A stretch of DNA of 64,000 nt from JBBRDU01 sp038230335 (GCA_038230335.1 JBBRNL010000007.1:92070-156069), one strand, 5' to 3'; numbered from the stretch's first letter, positions 37,401 to 45,574 are shown. Program-made: numbers and translations. Notes: generated from the sequence alone by a model not told the origin.

Positions 37401-40400
37401 CCTTGCAATTGCAAGGTGGCCTCACCATTACGGGAGAAGGACTGACTCTGAATGGGACTGGCATTTCCAGCGGTGGCGCCTTGCGCAATATTTCGGGCAA
37501 TAACAGTTTTAACGGGAACATCACGCTGGGCAGCGCAACGCAGGTGAACTCAGACGCTGGCACCTTGACGATCAATCCGGCGAGCGGCAACGCCTTCGCC
37601 GGCGCCTTTAATCTTACTCTCGGTGGTGCGGGCAATATCGTCATCAATCAGGCGATCGCGACGGGCATCGGGACACTGACAAAGACCGGAGCGGGGACGG
37701 CAACCCTGACCAGCGCCAACACTTATTCCGGCGTCACCACGGTGAGCGCGGGTGCGCTTAATATTCAAAACGCCTCCGCCCTCGGAACGACAGCCGGCGG
37801 AACGAGTGTGAGCAGCGGCGGAGCGTTGGAAATACAAGGGAACATTTCGATCAGTGGCGAAGCGTTCACGCTCAATGGCACGGGTGTTTCCAATGGCGGA
37901 GCGCTGCGCAATGTTTCGGGTAACAACACTTACACCGGTAACATCACCCTCGGAAGTGCCACGCGAGTCAACTCAGACTCGGGTACGTTGACAATCTCTC
38001 CGGCTTCTGGCAACGCCTTTGCGGGGGCCTTCGCTCTCTCGTTCGGTGGGGCCGGCAATATCACGGTCAATAATTCCATCGCGACCGGCGCGGGTACCCT
38101 GACCAAAGACGGCGCTGGAATCCTGGTTATGACAGGGGCCAGCACATACACCGGCGCCACGACCCTGAATGGCGGCACGCTGCAATTGGCCTACGGAGCG
38201 AACAGTTCCATGCTTTCCGATTCAGCGGCCCTCATCTTGAACGCCGGCACGCTGGATCTGGCCGGCACCGTGACCCATAGCGAAGTGGTTGGCAGTCTCA
38301 CCATTAACGGCACCGCCTTCATCACGCGCAGCACCGGAAGTTCGATCATTAATCTGAACACCATTACGCACAACTCCGGCGCGGCTCTCGACCTCGCGGC
38401 AGACAACATCGCCACGACCGATAATCTCAACGATGTCACCGGTATTCTCGGTGCCTGGATCACGGTCGGCGGCCAATTCGCGACCAATTCCACGAATGCC
38501 GCGGATGGATTGATCACGGGCTACAATGGTTTTCTAAATATCCCTCGTCTCGGCGGTTCGATTCTGGGCGGTGCAACCAACACCCGGATTACCGACTCCG
38601 GCAATGCCAGCGGCAACATCACCCTTTCCGCTTCGGGCACGACGACCATCAACACCCTGACGCAAGGAGCCAGCGGTGGCACCGCGACAGTGGACATCGG
38701 CGCGGGCAATACTCTGCGCCTGGCGACCGGTGGCATTCTCCTCTCCAGCGGCAACGGAGCGCTTGTTTTTACCAACACCGGAACGCTTACAGCCGGTCCG
38801 CTTGATAACACGTCCGCGACGCTTTTCCTGGAGAACCAGGATATCACCAATGCAGTGACAATTAACTCCGTCATGGCGGACAATGGCACCGGCGCAGTCG
38901 ATCTTTCGAAAACGAACGGCTCTGGCAGAGTCATCCTGACAGGTGCCAACACGTACACTGGATTGACCCGCGTTTCTGATGGCACGCTCGTGTATGGCGC
39001 CAGCGATGTGATCGCAAGTGGCGGTGTGACCGTGGATGGCGCTACCGCAGTGCTGGATCTTGCGGCGAATCATAGCGACACAGTGGGCACGGTCATCCTC
39101 GATAATGGCGGTGGCGTCACAGGATCGGGAACATCGACTCTGACTAGCACGGGCAGCTTTGACGTGCGCAGCGGTTTCATCAGCGCGATTCTCGGCGGCG
39201 CGGGTATCACGCTGACAAAAACGACGGTGGGCACGGTCACGCTTTCGGGAGCAAACACTTTTACCGGACTCACCACCATTTCGGCCGGCGCGCTGGTCTA
39301 CGGAGCGAGTAATGTCATTGCCACCGGAGATGTGACCGTGGATGGCGCCACCGCCGTTTTGGATCTGGGCGCGAATCATAGCGATACAGTGGGCACGGTC
39401 ACACTGGATAACGGTGGCAGCATCACGGGATCTGGGACATCGACCCTGACCAGTACGGGCAGTTTTGAACTAAAAAACGGTTCGATCAGCACCTCCCTCG
39501 GGGGGGCCGGAATTACCCTGAACAAAACAACAACCGGCAGCGTGAACCTGACAGGAGCGAATACTTACACGGGCGCGACCACCGTTTCGGCAGGCACGTT
39601 GATCTTAAGTCGCTCCGCCGCCGACAATGCCACGATCATGACCGATGGCAACACCGCGACGACTTCGGATATCTCAGTGACCGGCGGCAGTTTCGTAATT
39701 GGTGCGAGCGAGCAAATTGCCGACAGCGGTTCCATTAATATAAGCAGTGGGTCATTTACCTACTCTGGGTCCGGGCTGGTAGAAACGGTCGATAAATTCA
39801 GCAATAGCGGAGGCACTTTCACCACCGGAGCGAACACGCTGATCGGTCTGGGTTCGACCATGACCTTGTCCGGAGGAATCAGCACGATCAGCGACGGGGG
39901 ATTGGTGCAGGACGCCCATTGGGTGATCAGTGGAGGGACCAATACGGTGAATGGGGGCACAACGGCAGGAGTTTTGGAGGTGCAAGCAGGTGGTGCCGGG
40001 ACCGGGCTGTACCTGACCGGCACGTCCAGTCCCACCATTACCCTGGACTCTTCGAATTCGGTGGCGGGGGAAATCCTGCTCAAGAATGACCTCTACGTCG
40101 ACACTGGGCTGACTTCCGGAACCGCCCAAATCCTGAGCGGCTCGAGCAATGCCAATCCCGGCCGGATTGATCTCAACGGGGGTACCCGCATCTTCGACAT
40201 CAACAACGGATCGGCCGCGACCGACTTGTTGATTTCCGCCCGGATTATTAATGGAGGACTGACGAAAAATAATACCGGGACTCTCGAGTTAACCGGTAAT
40301 AATGCATTTACTGACCTAACGACCATCAACGCCGGCACTTTGATCGCTAATGGCACCGGCGGAAAGAAGGCGCTCGGAGGCACCACTGGCATCACGGTCA

Positions 40401-40891
40401 ACCCGGGCGGCACGCTGTTAACCGCCAGTGATCAGCAATTCAACGCCGCCGCCCCCCCGACCGTGACGTTGGCCGGCGGAACTTTCAATACCGCCGGCAC
40501 TTCGCAGACTCTCGGTGCATTGACCCTGTCCTCGAACTCAATCATCGACCTGGCCAGCGGCGCGAGCGTTTTGCAGTTTGCCGATAGCAGCAACCAAACC
40601 TGGAGCGGTACGCTGAGTATCTACAACTGGAGCGGCACGACCGCCGTCGGCGGCGGTGGCGGCACCGACCAGATTTATTTTGGGACCGACAACAATGGTT
40701 TGAGCGCCACTCAGATTGCCGACATCGTTTTCTACAGCGACTCCGGCACGACGCAATGGGCCGGCGCGACGGTCATTTTAGCAACCGGCGAAGTAGTCCC
40801 CATTCCCGAGGCCGGGACATGGATCGGCGGCCTCTTGGCGGCGACCGGAATCGCCGCCGTGGCGCGGCAGAGACGGGTGCGTAAACGTTAA
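31424..40891 (+). CDS. Giant secreted beta-strand-repeat protein with PEP-CTERM tail
   Basis: 3155 residues. A signal peptide (about 1-27) precedes a first short domain (VWDAGGGDLAWSTGNNW). Then comes a beta-solenoid-like body of autotransporter-associated repeats rich in Gly, Thr and Ala (TLTKDGAGTVTLSGANTYTG, LTLNGTG, LNIQNA). The tandem units are listed separately. It ends not with a barrel but with IPEAGTWIGGLLAATGIAAV and a basic RQRRVRKR: a PEP-CTERM sorting signal, cut and anchored by an exosortase in known systems. So the protein is probably a surface adhesin or matrix component. No exosortase is in the window. The body is extremely Thr/Gly/Asn-rich with no Cys, unlike its neighbours. 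Some units are close copies, so the assembled number may be off. Confidence 0.92.
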   Translation: MNSAISRRPFAIFAVALWFLPSSLPAAAIVWDAGGGDLAWSTGNNWNTNLVPTGADDVTFGSGLGATITLVTGELANSLLFSGSGYTLSSGDLTLTTGTITVDDGTAGVISATISSVLKGTTLTKAGADTLILAGANTFTGLTTVSAGVLNIQNATALGTVAGGTIVSNGAALELQGGITIGAEALTLTGDGVSSGGALRNISGTNSYNGNITLAGATRVNSDAGSLTIAPVGGNAFSGAFALTLGGAGNITVSKVIATGAGTLIKDGAGLLTLSAANTYTGLTTVSVGVLNIQNATALGTNASGTTVAIGAALQTQGTITVAGEALTLNGTGVGSTGALRNVLNNNSFNGNITLAGDTRINSDSGTLTLNPASGDAITGVFNLTLGGAGLITINKPITIGSGTLTKDGAGTVTLTGADTFTGATTIGAGVLNIQNGSALGTTAAGTSVTSGAALQVQSGIIVTDEALTLNGTGVGATGALRSISGNNSYNGTITLGSAVRINSDLGTLTLNPGTGDAITGTNQNLTLGGVGNISVAQGITIGSGTLTKDGAGTATLSGVDTYGGLTTVSVGVLNIQNNAALGSTAAGTTVTSGAALEMQSGVTVTGEALTLNGTGILSAGALRNISGNNNYSGNITLGAATRINSDAGLLTINPASGNAFAGAFGLTLGGAGNITVNNPIATAAGTLTKDGSGTLIVTGANTYTGTTTLSGGTLQLAYAANSSMLSNTAALILNAGTLDLAGTVAHVEIVGSTTLGGTTYITRSAGSSTLNLNTITVGASSAVDFSGNGIATTDNLNDASGILGAWATVNGSWATNSTNGADGAIVAYTGYTDIARLGSAVVGGTTNVRITDVGNTSGNVTLAAAGTTTINTLQQGASGGTATLDIGAGNTLRLATGGILLPTGNGALTLTNTGTLTAGLANNAAATLFLQNQNTSSLLTINSTIANNGTGVVALAKTDGTGTVILGGANTYAGATTVGVGVLNLQNSSALGTTAAGTSVTSGAALEMQGGITITGEALTLNGTGISNGGAFRNIADANSFNGNLTLGSATRINADAGSLTIDPTSGNAFAGAFNLTFGGAGNIFVNDPIATAAGTLIKDGTGTVTLSGANTYTGLTTVGAGVLNIQNATATGTTAGGVVVANGAALEMQGGITVGVELLTLNGTGISSGGALRNISGSNNYNTNITLVGDTRVNSDAGTLTIDPTSGNAFAGAYNLTLGGAGYITINDPIATVSGSVTKDGGGTVTLAGANTYIGNTTITAGVLNIRNATALGTVAAGTSVASGAVLEIQGVITETGEALTLAGTGISSGGALRNVSGANSFNGNITLTADTRVNSDAGTLTITPAAGNAFSGSFNLTLGGAGDITIGKPIATGAGTVTKDGVGRLTLGGIDTYAGLTSVNAGVLRAQTTTALGTSAAGTTVASGAALELTGTITITGESLTLNGAGIGGTGALRNVTNSDSFNGNIALAGDTRVNSDAGVLTINPASGDAITGPFNLTLGGVGAITISKPISIGSGTLSKDGTGTAILSGINTYTGATTVSAGVLNIQNATALGTSTAGTAVANGAALQLQNTITVTGESLTLNGSGVANTGALRNISTNTSFNANITLASDSRINSDANLLTINPATGDAITGSFNLTLGGLGSITIGKPISTGSGTLSKDGTGTVILSGVNTYTGLTTVSAGVLNIQNAAALGTIAAGATVSSGAALQMQGGITVTAETLTLNGTGVAATGALRSISGNNNFNGNVTLAGDARINSDLNTLTINPATGAAITGTFNLTLGGVGNITIGQAITTGSGTITKDGTGTAILSGANTYTGLTTVNVGVLNIQNASALGTAASGASVASGAALQVQGGVTVTGEALTLNGTGVAATGALRNVSGNNSLNGNITLGSAARMNSDAGTLTINPASGDAITGVFNLTLGGAGNMVIGQAITTGAGTITKDGAGTVTLSGANTYTGLTTVSVGVLNIQNNAGLGTNAAGTSVTSGAALQLQGGLTITGEGLTLNGTGISSGGALRNISGNNSFNGNITLGSATQVNSDAGTLTINPASGNAFAGAFNLTLGGAGNIVINQAIATGIGTLTKTGAGTATLTSANTYSGVTTVSAGALNIQNASALGTTAGGTSVSSGGALEIQGNISISGEAFTLNGTGVSNGGALRNVSGNNTYTGNITLGSATRVNSDSGTLTISPASGNAFAGAFALSFGGAGNITVNNSIATGAGTLTKDGAGILVMTGASTYTGATTLNGGTLQLAYGANSSMLSDSAALILNAGTLDLAGTVTHSEVVGSLTINGTAFITRSTGSSIINLNTITHNSGAALDLAADNIATTDNLNDVTGILGAWITVGGQFATNSTNAADGLITGYNGFLNIPRLGGSILGGATNTRITDSGNASGNITLSASGTTTINTLTQGASGGTATVDIGAGNTLRLATGGILLSSGNGALVFTNTGTLTAGPLDNTSATLFLENQDITNAVTINSVMADNGTGAVDLSKTNGSGRVILTGANTYTGLTRVSDGTLVYGASDVIASGGVTVDGATAVLDLAANHSDTVGTVILDNGGGVTGSGTSTLTSTGSFDVRSGFISAILGGAGITLTKTTVGTVTLSGANTFTGLTTISAGALVYGASNVIATGDVTVDGATAVLDLGANHSDTVGTVTLDNGGSITGSGTSTLTSTGSFELKNGSISTSLGGAGITLNKTTTGSVNLTGANTYTGATTVSAGTLILSRSAADNATIMTDGNTATTSDISVTGGSFVIGASEQIADSGSINISSGSFTYSGSGLVETVDKFSNSGGTFTTGANTLIGLGSTMTLSGGISTISDGGLVQDAHWVISGGTNTVNGGTTAGVLEVQAGGAGTGLYLTGTSSPTITLDSSNSVAGEILLKNDLYVDTGLTSGTAQILSGSSNANPGRIDLNGGTRIFDINNGSAATDLLISARIINGGLTKNNTGTLELTGNNAFTDLTTINAGTLIANGTGGKKALGGTTGITVNPGGTLLTASDQQFNAAAPPTVTLAGGTFNTAGTSQTLGALTLSSNSIIDLASGASVLQFADSSNQTWSGTLSIYNWSGTTAVGGGGGTDQIYFGTDNNGLSATQIADIVFYSDSGTTQWAGATVILATGEVVPIPEAGTWIGGLLAATGIAAVARQRRVRKR
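31868..33562 (+). repeat. Tandem 423-bp unit, block A (4 copies)
   Basis: Units start at 31868, 32291, 32714 and 33140; the first two steps are exactly 423 bases (141 codons) and the third is 426. Each begins with GVLNIQN and carries the same order of motifs: ALGT, LTLNGTG, GALRN, NITL, INSD, LTLGG, TLTKDGAG, NTYTG. Confidence 0.85.
33563..34369 (+). repeat. 807-bp module, copy A
   Basis: Begins TLQLAYAANSSMLSN and includes LILNAGTLDLAGTV, GADGAIVAYTGYTDI and GGTATLDIGAGNTLRLATGG. It follows block A. A second copy starts at 38177 with the same length, 4614 bases downstream. Confidence 0.85.
34370..38176 (+). repeat. Tandem 423-bp unit, block B (9 copies)
   Basis: Unit starts are 34370, 34793, 35216, 35639, 36062, 36485, 36908, 37331 and 37754, every step exactly 423 bases. 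The unit at 35639 is divergent at its start (GVLRAQTTTALGT). The exact phase with sequence drift indicates duplication followed by selection on length. Confidence 0.85.
38177..38983 (+). repeat. 807-bp module, copy B
   Basis: Begins TLQLAYGANSSMLSD and parallels the module at 33563 along its full length, including LILNAGTLDLAGTV and DIGAGNTLRLATGG. It closes the second tandem block, so the gene has a duplicated [units + module] plan. Confidence 0.85.
38984..39595 (+). repeat. Two tandem 306-bp modules
   Basis: 38984-39289 and 39290-39595, each 102 codons, share LVYGAS, VTVDGATAVLDL, ANHSDTVGTV and GSGTSTLTSTGSF. A different repeat type from the 423-bp unit, at the C-terminal side of the body. 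Confidence 0.85.
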
Positions 40892-41024
40892 ACCGTCGAT
40901 CTCTCTCTCGATTGGTTGGCCGGCCTGTCAGTCAGTCGAAAAATTGGTCGGTTTCGTACGGGGTTCTAAACTAAGCCTTTGCATGGCCGATAACGCTGAG
41001 CGACTCATGTCGCCATCATCTCTT

Positions 41025-41819
41025 ATGAAACTTTTGCGAATCCTGCTCCTATTTCTGACGCTGCCTCTCACTACCTTCGCCAGTAACTGCGTCGTGAATC
41101 TCTCGCACTACGACATGATGCATCCGAATTTCGGCTTCATGAAGAGCCAGGGCATCATCGGCGTCATTCATGAAGCAACCTACCCGCGCTTCGATCGGGA
41201 CACTCTCTATAGCACTCGGCAACAATCCGCTACCCGCGCCGGATTACTCTGGGGCGCTTATCACTTTGGGGATGCGTCCGACCCAGTGCGGCAGGCCGAT
41301 CATTTTCTCCGTGTCGTGTCGTCATCGTCGTCTGGACGTGATCTCGGACCGCACGCTGCCGGCGTTTTGCTCGTCCTTGATTTCGAAAAAAACGGTCACT
41401 ATCCGGGCGGCACGATGCGCGCGGATCAGGCGGTCGCCTTTGTCGAACGCATCAAGGAGCGCACCGGCAGGTATCCCGGGGTTTATGGAAGCGAGAACAG
41501 GCTGCGCGCTGTTTTGCACGCACCGAATGTCACCGCGGCGCAGCGACGCGTCCTGGCGAATTGCTGGCTCTGGATCGCGAATTACCACTGGGAACCGCGC
41601 GCCACGGATCCGTGGAGTCACTGGCAGATGTGGCAGTACACCGGGGACGGCAAATGCGATCTGCGTCCTCGCTCGGCCTATCCGAAAGACGTCGCCAACA
41701 TCCCGAGAGCGGAACGCAACATGTTCCGGGGCAGCCCCGCCGAAGCAGTCGCTTTCTGGCAGGAACACGCCTGGGAGCCGGGCGGCGACAGTGCTCCTCG
41801 CGCCACCCCGGTTCGCTAG
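41025..41819 (+). CDS. Secreted GH25-family lysozyme (muramidase)
   Basis: 264 residues from the ATG at 41025, which opens a signal peptide (MKLLRILLLFLTLPLTTFA); in-frame ATGs at 40983 and 41007 are alternatives. The GH25 barrel shows NLSHYD (first strand), GVIHEATYPRF, GLLWGAYHF, the catalytic pair in LLVLDFEKNG (D119, E121), YPGVYGSENRL, LWIANYHW and WQMWQYTGDG. It would cut the glycan backbone of peptidoglycan. The giant surface protein gene lies just upstream. It could act on its own wall or on competitors. Confidence 0.9.
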   Translation: MKLLRILLLFLTLPLTTFASNCVVNLSHYDMMHPNFGFMKSQGIIGVIHEATYPRFDRDTLYSTRQQSATRAGLLWGAYHFGDASDPVRQADHFLRVVSSSSSGRDLGPHAAGVLLVLDFEKNGHYPGGTMRADQAVAFVERIKERTGRYPGVYGSENRLRAVLHAPNVTAAQRRVLANCWLWIANYHWEPRATDPWSHWQMWQYTGDGKCDLRPRSAYPKDVANIPRAERNMFRGSPAEAVAFWQEHAWEPGGDSAPRATPVR

Positions 41820-41934
41820 GCAAAGCCTCCGGCGCGCCCTTTATCCTGGCACATTCACTTTTACCTGCTCGTCAGAACAGGAAGAGGAAACGGACAGGCA
41901 GAATGCCGCTCCGCATTCAACGTTGAACGTTTCG

Positions 41935-43047
41935 TTATTCTTTCGAAGTCTTGCCTGCTTCGATTCCGCGCTTGGTCGTTAGGTAAACCGCGAAACTTCC
42001 GAGCCAATGCCCGCCTTCATAGTGTTCACCCGTGACCGCGGCCAGGCCCGCGCGACTGTGTGCCTCCAGCGCGGCCGACAGAGCCGGCCGGCGCGGATCA
42101 TCGACCGGTAGGGCCGAGAGAATCCCATCGAGCATCCAGGCTCGGCTCAGGTTTAAACCATCGAGATGCGCGAGCTTCGGATCGCTTGGATCGGGTGACA
42201 CGACCACTGACAGCCAATCAGTCCTGGATGTCATCGGCACCTGTGGCATAAAACCGCGGAACCACTCGGCGAATTCTTTCGGCGGAAGAATGCGACGCAT
42301 GACATCGGCTTCGCCCAGACAAGGCGAGAGAAAGTCTTCGCCCGACGGCTCGTAGGTCAGCGGGCAATTCTTGTCCGCCAGAAAGAACTTCCGCGCGGAG
42401 TCGGTCAGGAGCCGGGCGAAGGCGGTGTTGCCCGTGGAGCGGGCGTAATCCAGCATCAAACCCAGGGCGAACGCCGTTTGATCATGCTCGCCGAACCGCA
42501 CTGGGTAAGAAAGTTTCGGCAACCACGTTTGCAGACGATGCACGGCCGCTTCTTCCAGGGGCCGCAAGTTGGCTGACATCTCTTTGGCTTGAGGATCATT
42601 CCACTCCCGCAGCTCGGCGCACAACTGCAACAGCCAGGCCAGACCGTAGGGTCGCTCGAAACTGGCCCGGCCTTCCCCACTAAGATAAGCCGCTTCCTGC
42701 TTTAGATTTTCAGCGCTCAGACTCTGACGGAGTGCTTGCCGGGCCGGCGCAGCGAAGGATGCATCCGGAAAAGTCCGAGCCAGTCTAACGAGCAACCAAT
42801 GACCGTGAACCGATGAATGCCAGTCATAGCAGCCGCAAAAAGCGGGCGTCAGTTTGTGCGGTGGCGCGACGTCCGCCTCGCTATTGAGCACATGGCTAAT
42901 CTTGTTCGGAAACTCCTTGTGCACGCAGGCCAGGGCAAGCCACGCAAACCGGTCCGCCGCAGCCGCGTCAAACCTGGGTTGCGCATTCTCCGAAGCGTCC
43001 GCGCAAATGAGCGGAATCAAAGTGAATACGAAAATGAACCACTTCAT
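41935..43047 (-). CDS. DUF2891 protein, secreted
   Basis: 370 residues from the ATG at 43047, with a signal peptide (MKWFIFVFTLIPLICADA). Family-wide pieces include FCGCYDWHSSVHGHW, RPYGLAWLL, SYPVRFGEHDQTAFALGLMLDYA, EPSGEDFLSPCLGEADVM and HLDGLNLSRAWM. The many Trp, His and helical repeats resemble alpha/alpha-barrel folds, but no reaction is established for the family. It is convergent with the GH25 gene. Confidence 0.88.
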   Translation of the reverse strand: MKWFIFVFTLIPLICADASENAQPRFDAAAADRFAWLALACVHKEFPNKISHVLNSEADVAPPHKLTPAFCGCYDWHSSVHGHWLLVRLARTFPDASFAAPARQALRQSLSAENLKQEAAYLSGEGRASFERPYGLAWLLQLCAELREWNDPQAKEMSANLRPLEEAAVHRLQTWLPKLSYPVRFGEHDQTAFALGLMLDYARSTGNTAFARLLTDSARKFFLADKNCPLTYEPSGEDFLSPCLGEADVMRRILPPKEFAEWFRGFMPQVPMTSRTDWLSVVVSPDPSDPKLAHLDGLNLSRAWMLDGILSALPVDDPRRPALSAALEAHSRAGLAAVTGEHYEGGHWLGSFAVYLTTKRGIEAGKTSKE

Positions 43048-43112
43048 GTGACGCCGAATATAACCCAACCACCCAGCAGGGCTCAACGCTTTGCCCAAAC
43101 GAATTCTCCCCA

Positions 43113-43195
43113 TGTCATCACGAGCCAGCGAAGACGGCGAGGGATCTTCCCCACGAAGCGAAGAGCACGCGTTCCCTCCCTCGTTAAACGCCCGA
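43113..43195 (+). repeat. MITE-like dispersed element, diverged copy 3
   Basis: TGTCATCACGAGCCAGCGAAGACGGCGAGGGATCTT matches the left end of the 12537 element with few changes. The right end is not clear. It lies between two minus-strand genes. Confidence 0.5.
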
Positions 43196-43247
43196 AGCTT
43201 AGACTTGAACTACCGGCTGCGCCCAACGGTGGTTGTCTGATCCCAGA

Positions 43248-44225
43248 TCAATCAGCCACCGACTCGATCAGTTCACAGAACTTCTTCAGATCAATATTAC
43301 CACCGGAGACAACGGCGACGATGGGACCTTCTCCGGCTTTTCCCGTCAACGCCGCGGCCAGAGACAGCGCTCCGGCTCCTTCCGAGATGATGCGCGTCTT
43401 CTCCGCCATCAAGCGCATCGCTTTCTTCGTTTCTTCGAGAGTCACAGCAATGCTCCCGTCGACGACCGGTTTCATCCGTTCCCACATCCGTGGGAACACG
43501 CTTTGCCCGCCCGCCCCATCGACAAACGAGTATTTCCAATCCTTGAACTTCTGCGCCGTTCCAGACGCGAAGGAAAGCGCCGCCGGCGCCGCTGTTTCCG
43601 GTTCCGCACCCCAGACTTTGATGTCGGCCCGGAGCGCCTTGATCGCGCTGGCCACTCCCGTGATCAGCCCGCCGCCTCCGATACTGGCGATGACTGCTTT
43701 CGTTTCGGGAGCGTCCTCCAGGATTTCCAGGCCAATCGTCCCATGGCCGGCGATGAAATCGTGATCATCGAACGGATGCACAAAGGTTCCTTCCACCCCG
43801 GGATGCGAGCGTTTTTCCAGGGCCGCCCACGCCACATCGAATGGCACGCCGACCAGTTTGGCTCCGAGCTCTTTCATGCGCCGAATCTTTGACTCGGGTG
43901 CGGTCTCGATTACGACAACCGTGCACGGGACACCTGCTTTTCTGGCTGCGTAGGCCACACCTTGTCCGGCGTTGCCCGCGCTAATGGTCCAGACCCCGCG
44001 GTTTCGGTCCGCTTCCGGCAACATCGCGACCGCGTTGGCCGCTCCGCGCAGTTTATACGCATTGATCGGCTGCAAGTTTTCCAACTTCAGTCGGATATCC
44101 GGAAAGCCGGGCCCCAGCTCCAGCCGCACCAGAGGCGTGCGGATGCTTGTGTCGGCAATGCGCTTCCGCGCCTCATGGATGTCAGCCAACTCAATGGGAC
44201 GAACGGGTTCAGGTTCTCTCGTCAT
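43248..44225 (-). CDS. PLP-dependent threonine/serine dehydratase-like enzyme
   Basis: 325 residues of the fold-type II PLP family. The cofactor Lys is K58 in NAYKLRGAANA (the family usually has SFKxRGA). The phosphate-binding loop is SIGGGGLITGVASA, and ISEGAGALSLAA and VVSGGNIDL follow. There is no C-terminal ACT regulatory domain, so it is the short, catabolic or racemase-like type. It probably deaminates threonine or serine to the 2-oxoacid; racemase activity is also possible. Confidence 0.9.
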   Translation of the reverse strand: MTREPEPVRPIELADIHEARKRIADTSIRTPLVRLELGPGFPDIRLKLENLQPINAYKLRGAANAVAMLPEADRNRGVWTISAGNAGQGVAYAARKAGVPCTVVVIETAPESKIRRMKELGAKLVGVPFDVAWAALEKRSHPGVEGTFVHPFDDHDFIAGHGTIGLEILEDAPETKAVIASIGGGGLITGVASAIKALRADIKVWGAEPETAAPAALSFASGTAQKFKDWKYSFVDGAGGQSVFPRMWERMKPVVDGSIAVTLEETKKAMRLMAEKTRIISEGAGALSLAAALTGKAGEGPIVAVVSGGNIDLKKFCELIESVAD

Positions 44226-44300
44226 TTGCTAAACTTAATCGGAGCGGCCGCTGTGGCAAAACGCCTTTCTCTGGAGTGGTGACCAGGCCAACTTTCAGAA

Positions 44301-44320
44301 CACGGCAACAGAGTGCCGTA
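44301..44320. repeat. ACGGCA...TGCCGT palindromic element, second copy
   Basis: CACGGCAACAGAGTGCCGTA pairs six bases across a 6-base loop and resembles the element at 28027-28057. It lies in the divergent gap before the cNMP-kinase gene. Confidence 0.45.
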
Positions 44321-44394
44321 TCTTCATCCGTCCCCCGCCTAACGCGAGAAGGCATGTTTGGTGCTCCCCGCTTACCGGGCGTTTGGCCTGCTAA

Positions 44395-45558
44395 ATGCAA
44401 ACTCAGAACATCATCCCGCTTCCGGCCTTCATTTCGGGCGATCTGCCTCGGCCAGACAGCCTCAGCCAGGAACGTTTCAGGACGAATGAGCTACTGGGCG
44501 GACTGAGCGACGACGTCTACGGCCAGATCGCCGGAAACATTGAAGTGATCCAATATCGCCCTAATCAGATTATTTTTGAGGAAGACGAACCAGGCAGCTC
44601 CCTCTACCTGATCGCGGAGGGTTCGGTAAAGATTTCCAAGAAAGGCCGGGCCGGCCAACAGGAAACACTCGCCTATTTGATGGAACGCGATTTCCTCGGC
44701 GAAATGGCCCTGGTCGACACCGGTCGGCGTTCCGCGCAGGCGGCGGCCGTCGATCACGCTGTGCTCGGGCGCATAGATCGCCAGGGTTGGGACCTTCTTC
44801 TGCGCCTCGCGCCGCACGAAGTGTTGAGCAATTTCACCAAGTCGGTCACGCGCCGCCTGCGCAATAACAATCAGCGTTTCATCGAAGAGATGATGCGGAA
44901 TGAGCGGCTCGCTCTGATTGGCACCACCATCAGCTCAGTCGTGCACGACATGAACAATCCGATCGGCTGCATTCTTGGCGCCTGCGAAATCATTCGCGGC
45001 ACCAGCCAGGACGAATTAACCGGTCAGATGGCCGGCTTGATTCGTGAGGCGGTTGATAAGATGGAGACGATGACGCGCGAGCTGATCGATTTTTCGCGGG
45101 GTCATACCCAACTCAATCTGCAGTCCGTCAGTCTCGGCGAATTTGTCCACGGTCTCGATCAGGATTTCGCCAAGTGTCGGACCCGCGTGGATGTTCAGAT
45201 CGAGATACTTTACGACGGCCAGATGAACGTCGATCGGCACCGACTTTTGCGCGTGTTCGGGAATCTCATTCGAAACGCGCGGGAGGCGATGAAGGAGGGC
45301 GATGGTCATATCCTTCGTCTTCTCGTGCAGCGCGTGGATTCATTCGTGCGTTTTGTCGTGACCGACACGGGCCACGGGATTCCGGCGGAATTGTTGCCGC
45401 GAATCTTTGAGCCTTTCGTGACGCACGGAAAGAGCAATGGCACTGGACTGGGACTCGCCATCAGCAAGGCGGTCATCGAAACGCACGGCGGAACCATCTC
45501 GGTCAGGAGTTCGAACAAGGGAACGACGTTCGAAATCGATTTACCTTTAGAGGCGTAA
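44395..45558 (+). CDS. Histidine kinase with N-terminal cyclic-nucleotide-binding domain
   Basis: 387 residues. A cNMP/Crp-like domain (about 30-150) has YRPNQIIFEEDEPGSSLYLI, the phosphate-binding-type segment LGEMALVDTGRRSAQAAA and a connecting helix. The kinase core follows: H-box SVVHDMNNPIG (H184), N-box NLIRNAREAM, and DTGHGIPAELLPRIFEP plus NGTGLGLAISKAV. No membrane segment and no receiver are seen. The first domain may bind cAMP or another ligand and so tune phosphorylation. It is 16 bases upstream of the MBL gene and probably co-transcribed. Confidence 0.94.
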   Translation: MQTQNIIPLPAFISGDLPRPDSLSQERFRTNELLGGLSDDVYGQIAGNIEVIQYRPNQIIFEEDEPGSSLYLIAEGSVKISKKGRAGQQETLAYLMERDFLGEMALVDTGRRSAQAAAVDHAVLGRIDRQGWDLLLRLAPHEVLSNFTKSVTRRLRNNNQRFIEEMMRNERLALIGTTISSVVHDMNNPIGCILGACEIIRGTSQDELTGQMAGLIREAVDKMETMTRELIDFSRGHTQLNLQSVSLGEFVHGLDQDFAKCRTRVDVQIEILYDGQMNVDRHRLLRVFGNLIRNAREAMKEGDGHILRLLVQRVDSFVRFVVTDTGHGIPAELLPRIFEPFVTHGKSNGTGLGLAISKAVIETHGGTISVRSSNKGTTFEIDLPLEA

Positions 45559-45574
45559 GGGCTCACTTATCCAG

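Noticed and set aside
34370..38176. CRISPR-like regular repeats
   Set aside because: The period is 423 bases, units are coding throughout, and there are no short identical repeats with unique spacers.
38534..39379. 281-codon minus-strand frame
   Set aside because: It covers repeat modules of the giant gene; composition is skewed and no domain is visible.
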